A stretch of 64,000 nt of DNA from Mesorhizobium sp. (GTDB taxonomy: Bacteria > Pseudomonadota > Alphaproteobacteria > Rhizobiales > Rhizobiaceae). Of the stretch, positions 27,514 through 36,390 are shown piece after piece. The position numbers and the translations under genes were made by a program. The notes beneath the pieces are model-generated. The model ran no database searches. It was not told where the DNA came from and worked only from the letters and a program-made list of their open reading frames with translations. Positions within the stretch are counted from its first letter, which is position 1. The number at the start of each line of letters is the position of its first letter. The stretch lies in assembly GCF_004962245.1 (NCBI RefSeq), contig NZ_SUHQ01000008.1, positions 62,001 to 126,000 of the forward strand. The letters run 5' to 3'.

Positions 27514-27827
27514 TGGTCTCGCTCCTTGGCTTTGTTGATCTCGTTTCGGAAGGCGTCGAGCGCGTTCCCCCACATCTGGTCGAGCCAAGCACGCATCTCC
27601 CCGAGACCATGAGGGTCGACGTGGTAGATGTTGCTGGCACCGCGAGGCTCGGCGCGGACCAGCCGGGCCTCCCTCAGCACCTTCAGGTGATGAGAGATCG
27701 CCGGCTGAGACACCGGCAGGGTTCGAGCTAGGTTCGCCACCGAACGCGGCTCTTCGGCCACAAGCTCGAATACCTTTCTGCGCGTGGGGTCGGCCAGTGC
27801 GACCATGCCTGCATAATCATAAACCAT
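27510..27827 (-). CDS. ArsR-family transcriptional regulator
   Basis: 105-aa winged helix of the ArsR/SmtB group (LADPTRRKVFELVAEEPRSVANLARTLPVSQPAISHHLKVLREARLVRAE). No metal-binding ELCVCDL motif is present, so it is the metal-independent type found with SRPBCC genes. First gene of a two-gene operon; an inverted repeat over its own start codon suggests autorepression. Confidence 0.88.
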   Translation of the reverse strand: MVYDYAGMVALADPTRRKVFELVAEEPRSVANLARTLPVSQPAISHHLKVLREARLVRAEPRGASNIYHVDPHGLGEMRAWLDQMWGNALDAFRNEINKAKERDQ

Positions 27828-27837
27828 AACTTATGAT
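27816..27837. promoter_or_regulatory. Probable ArsR autoregulatory operator
   Basis: Perfect inverted repeat ATCATAA-N8-TTATGAT covers the start codon of the arsR gene, with a third half-site TTATGAT at 27848-27854. The spacing and A/T-rich half-sites suit an ArsR dimer. Binding is inferred. Confidence 0.5.
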
Positions 27838-28031
27838 AAACACAGATTTATGATTAAAGCAACCCCGCTATTCGGGAGCGAACGCCAAGGCGCGTCCGCC
27901 CGCGCCACCCAAAACGCGCAGGGAAGGAGGATGCGCAGGCGACCATTGGCCGTTTGCCCCTAACCGCTGTGGCATTTTTGTTACAAGCAGGAGCCGAAAG
28001 GCAGCCGCCCTTCTCTTGCCACATCCCGCAA

Positions 28032-28045
28032 TTGATCCAGATCAA
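28032..28045. promoter_or_regulatory. FNR/FixK-type box upstream of the OmpW gene
   Basis: The sequence TTGAT-CCAG-ATCAA is an exact match to the TTGAT-N4-ATCAA consensus for FNR, FixK and FnrN. Its centre is about 72 bases before the OmpW start codon, which leaves room for a class II promoter with start near 28080. It predicts activation under low oxygen. Confidence 0.7.
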
Positions 28046-28110
28046 TGGGCGTCTCTCCGCCGGAATCATTGTTGCGTCGCAACATATTCGAGTCACAAGG
28101 AGAGAACATA

Positions 28111-28782
28111 ATGGTGACAGACCGATTGGGCGTGGCCCGGGGGATTGCGGCGGCCGTCGCGCTTTTTGTGGCAGGGCAGCAGGCCGTGGCGGCGGACTTC
28201 GAACCCGTGGACGTGGCGGCGCCGAAAAACCCGTGGCAGATTCGCCTGCGCGCCCTGGGCGTGCTCACGGACGATTCGGGTTATGTGAACGGGATCCCCG
28301 GCTCGGATCTGTCTTACTCGGATACGGTGACACCCGAGCTCGACATCTCCTACTACTTCACCGACAACCTCGCCGCCGAGCTCATTCTTGGCACCACCTA
28401 TGCCAAAATCGATGGGGGAGGGACCATAAGCGGGCTGGGCGAGATCGGTAAGGTCTGGGTGCTGCCGCCGACGCTGACGCTGCAGTATCACTTCACCAAT
28501 TTCGGCGCCTTCAAGCCGTATGTGGGCGCCGGCGCGACCTACGCGATGTTCTACAACCAGGATGCGACCAACGCCGACGACATCGATGTCAAGGACACGT
28601 TCGGCGGCGCCCTGCAGGTTGGCTTCGACTACATGGTGAACGAGCATTGGGGCGTCAATTTCGACGTGAAGAAGCTGTTTCTGGAGCCCAAATACGACGT
28701 CACGGTCGGTGGCACGGCACTGACGGGCAAAGCCAAGCTCAATCCCTGGCTGATCGGCACGGGCGTCACCTACCGCTTCTGA
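28111..28782 (+). CDS. ompW: OmpW-family outer membrane protein
   Basis: 223-aa outer-membrane beta-barrel. The signal peptide ends near AVAADF. The mature part begins NPWQIRLRALGV and has the OmpW features TPELDISYYFTDNLAAELI and LTLQYHF, and ends with YRF, the C-terminal aromatic needed for barrel insertion. OmpW proteins form narrow hydrophobic channels for small molecules. A perfect FNR/FixK box lies upstream and a terminator hairpin follows. AAGGAGAG precedes the ATG. Confidence 0.92.
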   Translation: MVTDRLGVARGIAAAVALFVAGQQAVAADFEPVDVAAPKNPWQIRLRALGVLTDDSGYVNGIPGSDLSYSDTVTPELDISYYFTDNLAAELILGTTYAKIDGGGTISGLGEIGKVWVLPPTLTLQYHFTNFGAFKPYVGAGATYAMFYNQDATNADDIDVKDTFGGALQVGFDYMVNEHWGVNFDVKKLFLEPKYDVTVGGTALTGKAKLNPWLIGTGVTYRF

Positions 28783-28819
28783 CGAGGAGGGGCGGCCGCA
28801 GGCCGCTAGCCGGAGATGG

Positions 28820-28840
28820 AAGGGCGCTTGTGCGCCCTTT
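28820..28840 (+). terminator. Terminator after ompW
   Basis: Hairpin AAGGGCGC-TTGT-GCGCCCTT followed by a short T-rich stretch, 37 bases after the ompW stop and just before the convergent ddl gene. Confidence 0.7.
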
Positions 28841-28860
28841 CGTCTCTTGCACCGGCAGAA

Positions 28861-29937
28861 TCAGGCCTGTCGCGCAGCGCGTGCCAGCCCGTGCGCCACC
28901 AGCCGGTCGATGATCTCGGAATAGCTGACGCCGCTTGCCGCCATCGCCTTGGAATACATGCTGATATCGGTGAAACCGGGAATGGTGTTCAGTTCGTTGA
29001 TGAGCAAGCGCATGTCTGGCGTCACGAAGAAATCAACGCGCGCCATGCCATCGCAGCCGACCGCCCGGAAGGCCTCTACCGCCATCGCGCGCAGACTGCC
29101 TTCGATCTCTTCCGGCAGCTGTGCCGGCACGTGCAGAGCCGCGCCGTCCTCGTCGATATATTTGGCGTCGTAGCTGTAGAAACCGTGGCTCTGTGCCGGC
29201 ACGATCTCGCCGGGGCGGGAAACGAAGAGGCCGCCTTCCGTATCCTCCAGCACGCTGCACTCGATCTCGCGGCCTCGAATGAATTCTTCGGCCAGCAGCT
29301 TGCGGTCGTGCCTGAAGCCTTCGGTAAGCGCTGCCTCGTAATCTTTTTCAGTCGAAACCTTGCTGACGCCGACCGAGGAGCCCTGCCGGGCGGGCTTGAG
29401 GAAAAGCGGAAGCCCGAACGCACTCTGTAGCTCCGCAAAGGCCGGTGCGACGCCGTGGTGGATCGTGACGGATCGCGCAACGGGCAAGCCCGCCTCGTTC
29501 AGCAGGCGTTTGGCAATATCCTTGTCGAGTGCGGTCGCAGAACCGAGGATGCCGCAGCCGGCGAGCGGCACGCGCGCCACCTCCGCGAGCCCCTGCACGG
29601 AGCCGTCCTCGCCATGGAGGCCGTGCAGCACCGGGAAGAGGATTCCGATCTCCGGCAGTTCGTAAGGTGTGCCGCTGGCCGGGATCGCCATCATCCGTCC
29701 CTGTCCGCCCGGCACGAGGCAGACTTCCGTGCCGCTCGAAGGCTTCGCCAGCGTGCCGTCCTCGAAGCTGCTCAGCAGCCATTGTCCTTCGCGGGTGATG
29801 AAGACGGGAACGGCATCGTATCTCGCGGGATCCAGCGCACGCATGACATTGGTTGCCGAAAGCACCGAAACGTCATGCTCGGCGGAGCGTCCGCCAAAGA
29901 GCACGGCAATACGCAGTCTGTTCGAAGAAGCGGCCAT
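28861..29937 (-). CDS. ddl: D-alanine--D-alanine ligase
   Basis: 358-aa ATP-grasp enzyme that joins two D-alanines for peptidoglycan. Visible motifs are FGGRSAEHDVSVLSA at the N-terminus, the ATP-binding FLKPARQGSSVGVSKV and the C-terminal NELNTIPGFTDISMYSKAMAASGV. It is isolated, away from a dcw cluster, so it is probably a second copy. TTGGAG precedes the ATG at 29937. Confidence 0.94.
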   Translation of the reverse strand: MAASSNRLRIAVLFGGRSAEHDVSVLSATNVMRALDPARYDAVPVFITREGQWLLSSFEDGTLAKPSSGTEVCLVPGGQGRMMAIPASGTPYELPEIGILFPVLHGLHGEDGSVQGLAEVARVPLAGCGILGSATALDKDIAKRLLNEAGLPVARSVTIHHGVAPAFAELQSAFGLPLFLKPARQGSSVGVSKVSTEKDYEAALTEGFRHDRKLLAEEFIRGREIECSVLEDTEGGLFVSRPGEIVPAQSHGFYSYDAKYIDEDGAALHVPAQLPEEIEGSLRAMAVEAFRAVGCDGMARVDFFVTPDMRLLINELNTIPGFTDISMYSKAMAASGVSYSEIIDRLVAHGLARAARQA

Positions 29938-30240
29938 GAATAGCTCCAAAATGATTCGCTCTTGAACGGCCTGGAAGCCGACTGCGATCCCGGAGGATCG
30001 TCTTCAGGCGCCGATTGCCGGCAGCGACAGTGGCAACTCTGGCGGTTCCCATTGGCCGAAGTACGGCACATCGGTCTGCATCTTCATCGGCCTCTCCATT
30101 TCGTATACTCGTATACGAAATGGAGATGTGCGTTCAAGCCATTTCGGAATAAGAGAAGCTCGATCGGGAGCGCAACGGTGATGAGGCCCCACGACGCGCG
30201 TTAGCCCGTTCTCCGATGCGGGCGCCTGTGGGGCAGGACG
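29938..30240. other. Intergenic region between ddl and the nitroreductase-like gene
   Basis: About 300 bases with no confident gene. It holds a perfect 34-base palindrome (30093-30126, listed separately). On the minus strand a 27-codon frame starts at 30087 (MKMQTDVPYFGQWEPPE) and stops at 30004. That peptide looks like the beginning of a longer protein that has been lost, but I cannot name it. Confidence 0.45.
30093..30126. promoter_or_regulatory. Perfect 16-bp-arm palindrome, GntR-type operator candidate
   Basis: Arms TCTCCATTTCGTATAC and GTATACGAAATGGAGA flank a two-base TC spacer. The CGTATAC/GTATACG core resembles operators of FCD-type GntR regulators. No GntR gene is in the window. Confidence 0.5.
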
Positions 30241-31371
30241 TCACGCGCGAAGAATGACGTTCTCAACCGGGCGGCGGAGCGATTTGGGCAACTCGGGCCC
30301 ATAGCCGAACCTCATCACGAGATCCGGCCGGCGGCCACGGATGCCGAGATAGCTGGCAAATTGCCCGCGCACGGCGGGAACCTCGACCGGTTGATTGATG
30401 AATGCATGCCGCAGCTGCAGGGCCGTCGCCTGGAGGGCGAAGCGCTGGCAGCAACGGCCGGCTTCGGCCCAGTAGGCCGGCTCATCCTTGTCGGAGACGA
30501 ACACGGCAACACCGGCCGAACTCCTGAGCTGGTTCTCATACTTGCTGTTTTCGCCGTCCTTCGTGAACACCTGGCTGAAGATCAGGCGGCCGATCCAGCC
30601 CGGTAGAGCCGGATTGCCGGAGGATTTCGAAAACAGTCCATCTCGGGTCGAAAGGGCGTCGCCATAGCTGAATCGAATCCACGATTTCAGTTCTTCCACG
30701 AACGCGGCATCGTCCATCTGCGCACTGTTGCCCGCGACGAGATAGGAGAGGATGTCCTCGCGTTGCTGCCGCTCGGTGAAAAGCAGCATCCGCACGCCGT
30801 CACCATTGCCGGCGGCTTCCAGAAGCCGGAGATGCTCGGGCGGGACAGGCCGGCCATCATAGAGGGCGCGCGTCGATTGGCGATGCGGGATGGCGTCGAA
30901 CAGGTCCGTCCGCTCGGGCGGCGCGGCTTCCAGCTCGACCTGTATTCCGCGTGCGTCGGGGGCGTAGCTCGGAGCCGCCCGAAGCCCGAACGCGCGGGCC
31001 GCTTGAACCATATTCTCGATGGCGCAGCCGAGGCTGGCGAACACATGATGATCGTCGGGATCGACGGCGCGCAAGCCACGCCCGGGATCGGGCAGCACGA
31101 GGATGGAGCGGTCAGAGAGCCGGAATTGCCAAGGCTGCGTGTTATGGCTGTTTGCCGCCAAGGTGGCGTAACGAACAAGTTCTCGTCGGGCCGACGACAA
31201 CGGCAGATCGGTGCTGTCGCTATGGCGCCACGTGGCGTTGATGGCGTCCTCATAACCGGAAAGACCTCGGGCGTTCATCACCAGCGCAGTTGTGCCGCCA
31301 ACTGCGACAAGCCCTCCTCCGACGGCTAGCGCGGCCAGGAACCCGCGACGGCTTTGATGGACCTCAGACAT
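30241..31371 (-). CDS. Tat-exported nitroreductase-family (Acg-like) protein
   Basis: 376-aa protein. The N-terminus carries a twin-arginine signal (SRRGFLAALAVGGGLVAVGG). The rest is a two-part nitroreductase-like FMN fold: SHNTQPWQFRL, IPHRQSTRALYDGRPVPPEHL, and a C-terminal LRHAFINQPVEVPAVRGQF...LVMRFGYGP. It resembles Acg-type oxidoreductases, some of which bind FMN but lack activity. Folded export via Tat fits a cofactor-containing protein. No operon partner. Confidence 0.82.
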   Translation of the reverse strand: MSEVHQSRRGFLAALAVGGGLVAVGGTTALVMNARGLSGYEDAINATWRHSDSTDLPLSSARRELVRYATLAANSHNTQPWQFRLSDRSILVLPDPGRGLRAVDPDDHHVFASLGCAIENMVQAARAFGLRAAPSYAPDARGIQVELEAAPPERTDLFDAIPHRQSTRALYDGRPVPPEHLRLLEAAGNGDGVRMLLFTERQQREDILSYLVAGNSAQMDDAAFVEELKSWIRFSYGDALSTRDGLFSKSSGNPALPGWIGRLIFSQVFTKDGENSKYENQLRSSAGVAVFVSDKDEPAYWAEAGRCCQRFALQATALQLRHAFINQPVEVPAVRGQFASYLGIRGRRPDLVMRFGYGPELPKSLRRPVENVILRA

Positions 31372-31542
31372 GATAGGTGCGTATCACGGCTGGGATCAGT
31401 CGGGCTTTGATCTGAGTCATGCCCTCTTGCCGCCTCGGTGCATGGCGGCGAGCCGAGCGTCGTCAACGCGCTCGGTTGCGCCAGATCAAGGCGCGGCCGC
31501 AACAGTCCTGATCTCTTGCGCTGGAAGCTGGGACCATGGCTG

Positions 31543-32199
31543 ATGTTGCCGTTCACGCGCGAACAATTCCTTGGCGTCTTCGTCACCTACAATGAAGCGA
31601 TCTGGCCGCTGCAGATCGCAGCCTACCTGTTCGGCATTGTCGTCGTCGCCCTGTTGTTTCGACCCAGCCGTTCCTCTGACCGGATCATCGCGGGCATTCT
31701 CGCGGCGATGTGGGTTTGGACCGGGATTGTCTATCACGGGCTGTTCTTCGCGCCGATCAACACGGCGGCTTATCTCTTCGACGCCCTGTTCCTGTTTCAA
31801 GGAGGGTTCCTGGCTGATGCCGGGATCCGGCATGACCGGCTCCGCTTCGGCCTTCAGTCAGGACCGGCCGCGTGGGTGGGCGCCGCTTTCCTGTTTTACA
31901 CGGCCATTCTCTATCCGTTGATCGGCATGGCGACGGGGCATGCCTATCCCGAGATGCCGATGTTCGGCGTGACGCCGTGTCCGGTGACGATATTCACCTT
32001 CGGCATGTTTCTGCTGACGACACAGCGCCTGCCCCGCTGGCTGCTGGTCATCCCCTCCGTCTGGTCGCTGATCGGCGGAAGCGCCGCCATCATGCTTGGC
32101 ATAACGCAGGATTGGCTGCTCCTCGTAAGCGGTTTTATTGCCGTCCCCCTGATTGTCCTTCGCGATTGGGGCACGGCGCATTTGCGCAGGACGGCATAG
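31543..32199 (+). CDS. DUF6064-type membrane protein
   Basis: 218-aa polytopic membrane protein with about six to seven helices, beginning MLPFTREQFLGVFVTYNEAIWP. Conserved-looking stretches are GIVYHGLFFAPINTAAYLFDALFLFQG and MFGVTPCPVTIFTFGMFLL. It agrees with what I recall of DUF6064; function is unknown. The frame is open to 31438, but the extra residues are Arg-rich and not membrane-like. Convergent with the hydantoinase-type operon. Confidence 0.75.
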   Translation: MLPFTREQFLGVFVTYNEAIWPLQIAAYLFGIVVVALLFRPSRSSDRIIAGILAAMWVWTGIVYHGLFFAPINTAAYLFDALFLFQGGFLADAGIRHDRLRFGLQSGPAAWVGAAFLFYTAILYPLIGMATGHAYPEMPMFGVTPCPVTIFTFGMFLLTTQRLPRWLLVIPSVWSLIGGSAAIMLGITQDWLLLVSGFIAVPLIVLRDWGTAHLRRTA

Positions 32200-32253
32200 A
32201 TCGCTTACGTGCGGCACGCATGGGGATTGGCGGCATCTCAGCAAGACTATGCT

Positions 32254-33615
32254 TCACCTTTCCGCCATGACCACAAGGCCCTGCGCCATGCCCACGAAAC
32301 CGGTCTTTCCTGACATTTCATGCTTTGGCACTTCCTGTCCGCGCAGGAAGACGCGTTCCAGGGAGAAGGACGTGCTCAGCCCCTCGAAGGGCGTGTAGCC
32401 GGCCTTGCTCAATTGATCGGACCCTCGGATGACCGTCGGCCGGTCCGGATCGAGAACAAGGATGTCAGCGTCGAACCCGACCTGCAAGCGGCCCTTGCGA
32501 GAGCCAAGTCCGAAGCGCTCCGCCGGACGCGACGCGGCCAGCCTGGCGAGGTCGGACAGACCGATCAGGCCGTCGTCGACCAGCATGAGCAGCGTGGCCA
32601 ACAAGGTCTGCACGCCGGGGAAACCGCCGGGCACGGCGACAAAATCCTCCGCCTGCGCCAGCTTCTCGATCATCAGGTGCGGTGCATGGTCGGTGACGAT
32701 GATGTCGATGACGCCGTCGGCAACCGCGGTCCGCACGGCCTCCCGGTCGGCCACGTCGCGCCACGGCGGTGACGCCTTGGCGGGCGGTCCGAGCCGGGCG
32801 TAGTCCGATGACGTGAACATCAGGCATTGCGGACTGGTTTCGATGGAGACGTCGGCAAGATCGCGCAGGCGGCGATACGTCGCCATTCCCTGGCGCGAAT
32901 TGCTTTGGCGGATATGGATCGGGGCGCCGACCGTTGCGGCAGCCAGAATAGCGCGGGCGATGCCTTGCGCCTCGGCATGTCCCGGCCGGCTGCGGACGAA
33001 ATCCGCCGCCGTGCTGCGTCCAGGCGTCAGCCGGGCGAGTTCTGCGTCGAGAACGGATTGATCGCCTGGCGATATGGCGACCATTCCGCCCGCCGCCCGG
33101 ACGGCCTCGACGGCTGCCTGCAGGTCGGCTGTCGAGGCATGCAGGAAATCGGGAGGGACGTCCGAGGTGAAGATCTCGAAGGAGGTCGCGCCAAGGTTCG
33201 CGAGCTCGGCCAGTTCCGAATGGTCGCGGCCAACCGCGACCTGCAGCCCGACATCGCAAAAGATCCGGCCTTCGGCGAGCGCACGCTTGGCCTTGAAATC
33301 GGCTGCCGATGCTGTCCATGGATCGTCGGTCGGCATCACCAGGACGGTGGTGACGCCGCCGGCGATCGCGGCCAGCGTCCCGCTGGCAAAATCCTCCTTC
33401 CAGGTCATGCCGGGCTCACGCAGATGCACATGCGCATCGACGAGGCCTGGCAGAAGGAATCTCCCACCCACCTGAACGATGTGCGCTGCCTCCGCCGGCT
33501 CGTTCGGCGCGAGGCGCGCCGCGATCCTGCCGTTCCTCAAAGCGAGATCCAGGTGATGGATGCCGTCGGTGTCGACCACCTGGCCGCCGCGCAGCAAGAC
33601 GTCGAAGGTGGTCAT
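32254..33615 (-). CDS. Allantoinase/dihydroorotase-type cyclic amidohydrolase
   Basis: 453-aa amidohydrolase of the dihydroorotase/allantoinase group. It shows the DAHVHLREPG zinc motif, FASGTLAAIAGGVTTVL, IHIRQSN (His ligand), IVTDHAPH (catalytic Asp) and the C-terminal ADILVLD. The usual carboxylated lysine would be expected near FEIFTSDVP; I see no Lys there (FEIFT instead of the common LKxF/FKxF), so this copy may use a mononuclear site. Third gene of the minus-strand set behind the PuuE-like and dihydropyrimidinase-like genes. Confidence 0.85.
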   Translation of the reverse strand: MTTFDVLLRGGQVVDTDGIHHLDLALRNGRIAARLAPNEPAEAAHIVQVGGRFLLPGLVDAHVHLREPGMTWKEDFASGTLAAIAGGVTTVLVMPTDDPWTASAADFKAKRALAEGRIFCDVGLQVAVGRDHSELAELANLGATSFEIFTSDVPPDFLHASTADLQAAVEAVRAAGGMVAISPGDQSVLDAELARLTPGRSTAADFVRSRPGHAEAQGIARAILAAATVGAPIHIRQSNSRQGMATYRRLRDLADVSIETSPQCLMFTSSDYARLGPPAKASPPWRDVADREAVRTAVADGVIDIIVTDHAPHLMIEKLAQAEDFVAVPGGFPGVQTLLATLLMLVDDGLIGLSDLARLAASRPAERFGLGSRKGRLQVGFDADILVLDPDRPTVIRGSDQLSKAGYTPFEGLSTSFSLERVFLRGQEVPKHEMSGKTGFVGMAQGLVVMAER

Positions 33616-33700
33616 GACGGCATCCGGCGCTCCTCGCGGGTCACGCATTCGACCAACGCCGGCGTACCTTCCCCAGTTGCGGCACTGGCGCGCTGCCGGC

Positions 33701-35113
33701 TCATGATGCCGTCCTTGCCTTTGACGGAACGAAGCGGCCGCGCCCGGCGACGCCAAGCACGCGGCCGTCGTCGACGATCACCTCGCCTCGGGCGATGGTG
33801 GTCACCGGCCAGCCCCGGACCCGCATACCCTCATAGGGCGTGTGATCGGTATTGTCATGCAGCAGATCCCGGGTGACGGTCGTCTCCCGTTCCTGGTCCC
33901 AGATCACCAGATCGCCATCGCCGCCGATGGCGATCGAGCCCTTCTGCGGTGCAATGCCATGCCGTTCGGCGGCGTTCGTGGAACTCAGCGCGATGAACTG
34001 GGCGAGGCTTATGCGGCCTTTCAGATAACCTTCGCTGAACAAAAGCGGCTGCCGCAGCTCCAGTCCGGGCAGGCCGTTGGCAATCTGGTCGAAGCGCGAT
34101 TGCGGGCCGTGCCGCAGCTTCCCGTCCGGTCCCGCCAGACGGTAAGGCGAATGGTCGGAGGAATAGATCGCGACGCTGCCCTGGGCCATGCCGGCCCACA
34201 GCGCCTCCTGGTCGTCGACCGTCCGCAGCGGCGGGCTGCACATGAATTTCGCGCCTTCGAGGCCGTCGCGATCGAGGTCGGCTTCGGTCAGAAGCAGATA
34301 TTGCGGACACGTCTCGGCATGGATGCTGACGCCTCTGGCGCGAGCGCGCATTACCTCTTCGAGGCCAACACGGCTGGAGACGTGTACGATCAGAACCTCG
34401 GCCCCGGTCAGTTCGGCAAAGCTGGCGATGCGGTGGATCGCCTCGCTTTCGGCGATCGGTGGTCTTGCCTTCGCGTGGAAGCGGGGTGCGACAAGGCCCC
34501 GGCCCAACAGGTCCTGCTTCAGCATTGCAATGATGGCGTCGTTTTCCGCATGCACCATGACAAGCGCGCCATGCACCGCCGCCACCTTGAGGATAGCCAG
34601 GATCTCGGGGTCGCCGAGCCGGAAATCGTCATAGGTCGTGAAGATCTTGAGCGAGGCGTAGCCGCCACGGATCAGGTCGGGCAGGTCTCGTTCGAGCATC
34701 TGGGCGCTCGCTGCCTGTATGGTCGGATGGATCGCGTAGTCGATCAGGGCCCGGCCTTCAGCCTTGAGACGGTAGGCGGCGACCGTCTCGGCCAGTGGAT
34801 CCGAAGCATGAGCCATAGCGAACGGAACGATCGTCGTCGTGCCGCCGCAGGCGGCCGACAGTGTGCCGCTGCGGAAATCATCCGCGCAGGCAGCGCCATA
34901 GTTGGGCTGGTCCAGGTGGCAATGCGCATCGACGCCGCCGGGCAGCACAAGGCGCCCTTGGGCGTCGACGATCTGCGTGGCGTCCTCGAGGCGCTCCGCG
35001 ATGGCCCGGACGCACCCGTCACGGATGCCGAGGTCGATCCGCACCGTGGCGTCGCCGACCGCCACCAGGCCATCGCGCACGACGAGGTCGAACCGAGCGC
35101 GCTGGGCGATCAT
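33701..35113 (-). CDS. Dihydropyrimidinase/hydantoinase-type enzyme
   Basis: 470-aa cyclic amidohydrolase. It shows GGVDAHCHLDQP (zinc histidines), SLKIFTTYDDF (the lysine that is carboxylated), MVHAEND, IVHVSS, HAETCPQYLLL and SSDHSPY, the full D-hydantoinase/dihydropyrimidinase pattern. It hydrolyses a cyclic ureide or imide; whether dihydrouracil, hydantoin or another ring is open. The start overlaps the stop of an 18-codon frame that itself overlaps the end of the PuuE-like gene. Confidence 0.9.
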   Translation of the reverse strand: MIAQRARFDLVVRDGLVAVGDATVRIDLGIRDGCVRAIAERLEDATQIVDAQGRLVLPGGVDAHCHLDQPNYGAACADDFRSGTLSAACGGTTTIVPFAMAHASDPLAETVAAYRLKAEGRALIDYAIHPTIQAASAQMLERDLPDLIRGGYASLKIFTTYDDFRLGDPEILAILKVAAVHGALVMVHAENDAIIAMLKQDLLGRGLVAPRFHAKARPPIAESEAIHRIASFAELTGAEVLIVHVSSRVGLEEVMRARARGVSIHAETCPQYLLLTEADLDRDGLEGAKFMCSPPLRTVDDQEALWAGMAQGSVAIYSSDHSPYRLAGPDGKLRHGPQSRFDQIANGLPGLELRQPLLFSEGYLKGRISLAQFIALSSTNAAERHGIAPQKGSIAIGGDGDLVIWDQERETTVTRDLLHDNTDHTPYEGMRVRGWPVTTIARGEVIVDDGRVLGVAGRGRFVPSKARTAS

Positions 35114-35166
35114 GCCTCGCCCTCATCGGCGAACCGGAAACCGTCCCGAGTCGGGCGCTGGCTCAT
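35110..35166 (-). CDS. 18-codon linking ORF between puuE-like and hydantoinase genes
   Basis: An ATG at 35166 overlaps the TGA of the upstream gene (ATGA) and the frame ends with a TGA that overlaps the hydantoinase ATG at 35113 (again ATGA). The encoded peptide begins MSQRPTRDGFRF. Double ATGA overlap suggests ribosomes are handed across the gap by re-initiation, so it may be a coupling ORF rather than a functional peptide. Confidence 0.4.
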   Translation of the reverse strand: MSQRPTRDGFRFADEGEA

Positions 35167-36095
35167 GGCGCCTCGCTTCCGGCCGGGAACAGCGACAGCC
35201 AATACCGGGCGATGTCGTTGCGGCGCATGAAGGCGGCCTCCGGCCTGGACAGAACCGCCTCGATCACACCTTCCAATGCCGCGGCCCGGTTGGGCTGGCC
35301 GGTCCATCGCGCATGGACGGCTATCGTCATCATGCGCCCACCTTCTTCCCTGGCTTCCCTGATCAGGAAGTCCAGATAGGCTTCGACGTTGTCGACGAAG
35401 TCCTTGGGCGTCACATAGCCGGGGCTGACCAGATAGCGGCTGTCGTTCAACGTCTTGGAATACGGGACGATCAGCAGGCGCCCGTCCTTTGCCGGCACGA
35501 AATAGGGCAAGTCGTCGTTGCACGGATCCGAATCGTATAGGAAGCCGCCTTCCTCGATCAGGATGTCGCGCGTGTTGACGCTGGGAAAGGAACGGCTGTT
35601 CCAGCCGACCGGGCGCTCGCCGAGCAGTTCGATGAACAGCGCGACGGCGCGCTGCAGATGGTCGCGCTCTTCGTCACGGCTCAATGTCCATTGTTCGGTC
35701 CAGCGCAAGCCATGGCCGAGCAGATCGTGACCCGATTGGCGCAGCCATGCCGTCACCTCCGGGTTGCGCCGCAGCGCCTCGGCGCAGCTCGAGATCGTGG
35801 CATGGACGCCGTGCCGCTCGAGCAGCCTGGCGATGCGCCAGATGCCAACGCGGCTGCCATACTCGAAATGCGTCTCGGTGCCGAGGTCGCGGATGCCGGC
35901 CGGCGCCGACAATGGATATTCACCCCAACCATCACTATGGCTGTCGCCCTCGAACAGCGAATATTCCGATCCTTCCTCGTAGCAGATCACGAGATTGACG
36001 GCGACCAGACGTCCGTGCGGCCAGGTGATCCGCGGCGGCCGCCGGCCGTAACCGACGAAATCGCGCGGCGGGCCAAGGCGATGCTGGGACTTCAT
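35163..36095 (-). CDS. PuuE-like polysaccharide deacetylase-fold hydrolase
   Basis: 310-aa NodB-fold protein close to the cofactor-independent allantoinase PuuE. It shows PRITWPHGRLVAVNLVICYEEGSEYSLFEGD, HFEYGSRVGIWRI, GHGLRWTEQW, VGWNSRSFPSVNTR and VHARWTGQP. PuuE opens allantoin without metal; relatives act on other ureides. First gene of the operon with the two cyclic amidohydrolases, so the three probably act in series or on related rings. It lies downstream of the LacI regulator with a 295-base gap. Confidence 0.85.
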   Translation of the reverse strand: MKSQHRLGPPRDFVGYGRRPPRITWPHGRLVAVNLVICYEEGSEYSLFEGDSHSDGWGEYPLSAPAGIRDLGTETHFEYGSRVGIWRIARLLERHGVHATISSCAEALRRNPEVTAWLRQSGHDLLGHGLRWTEQWTLSRDEERDHLQRAVALFIELLGERPVGWNSRSFPSVNTRDILIEEGGFLYDSDPCNDDLPYFVPAKDGRLLIVPYSKTLNDSRYLVSPGYVTPKDFVDNVEAYLDFLIREAREEGGRMMTIAVHARWTGQPNRAAALEGVIEAVLSRPEAAFMRRNDIARYWLSLFPAGSEAP

Positions 36096-36390
36096 GGCGG
36101 TACAACTCCTGATGGGTTGCCGATCCGCATGTCAGCGGGGAGGTCGGGCTCGAAGGCCGGTGCGGAACGGCCAGCGAGATCAGGCTTTGTTGTATCCCTG
36201 GATACAAGATTTCGCCACAACCAGACTGCAGCAACCTGTACATCAACCTGCAGAAATCTGGATACAAGAATCCCGATCCAACATGCCCGGCGACAAATTT
36301 CAGGGCCAACCACCCATGCCTTGCAGAGCACTTGTCTGGCCCTGGAGCGGCATCAGCGCGGCGTTTGCATTGCCGGAAATCTGGAGGTCC

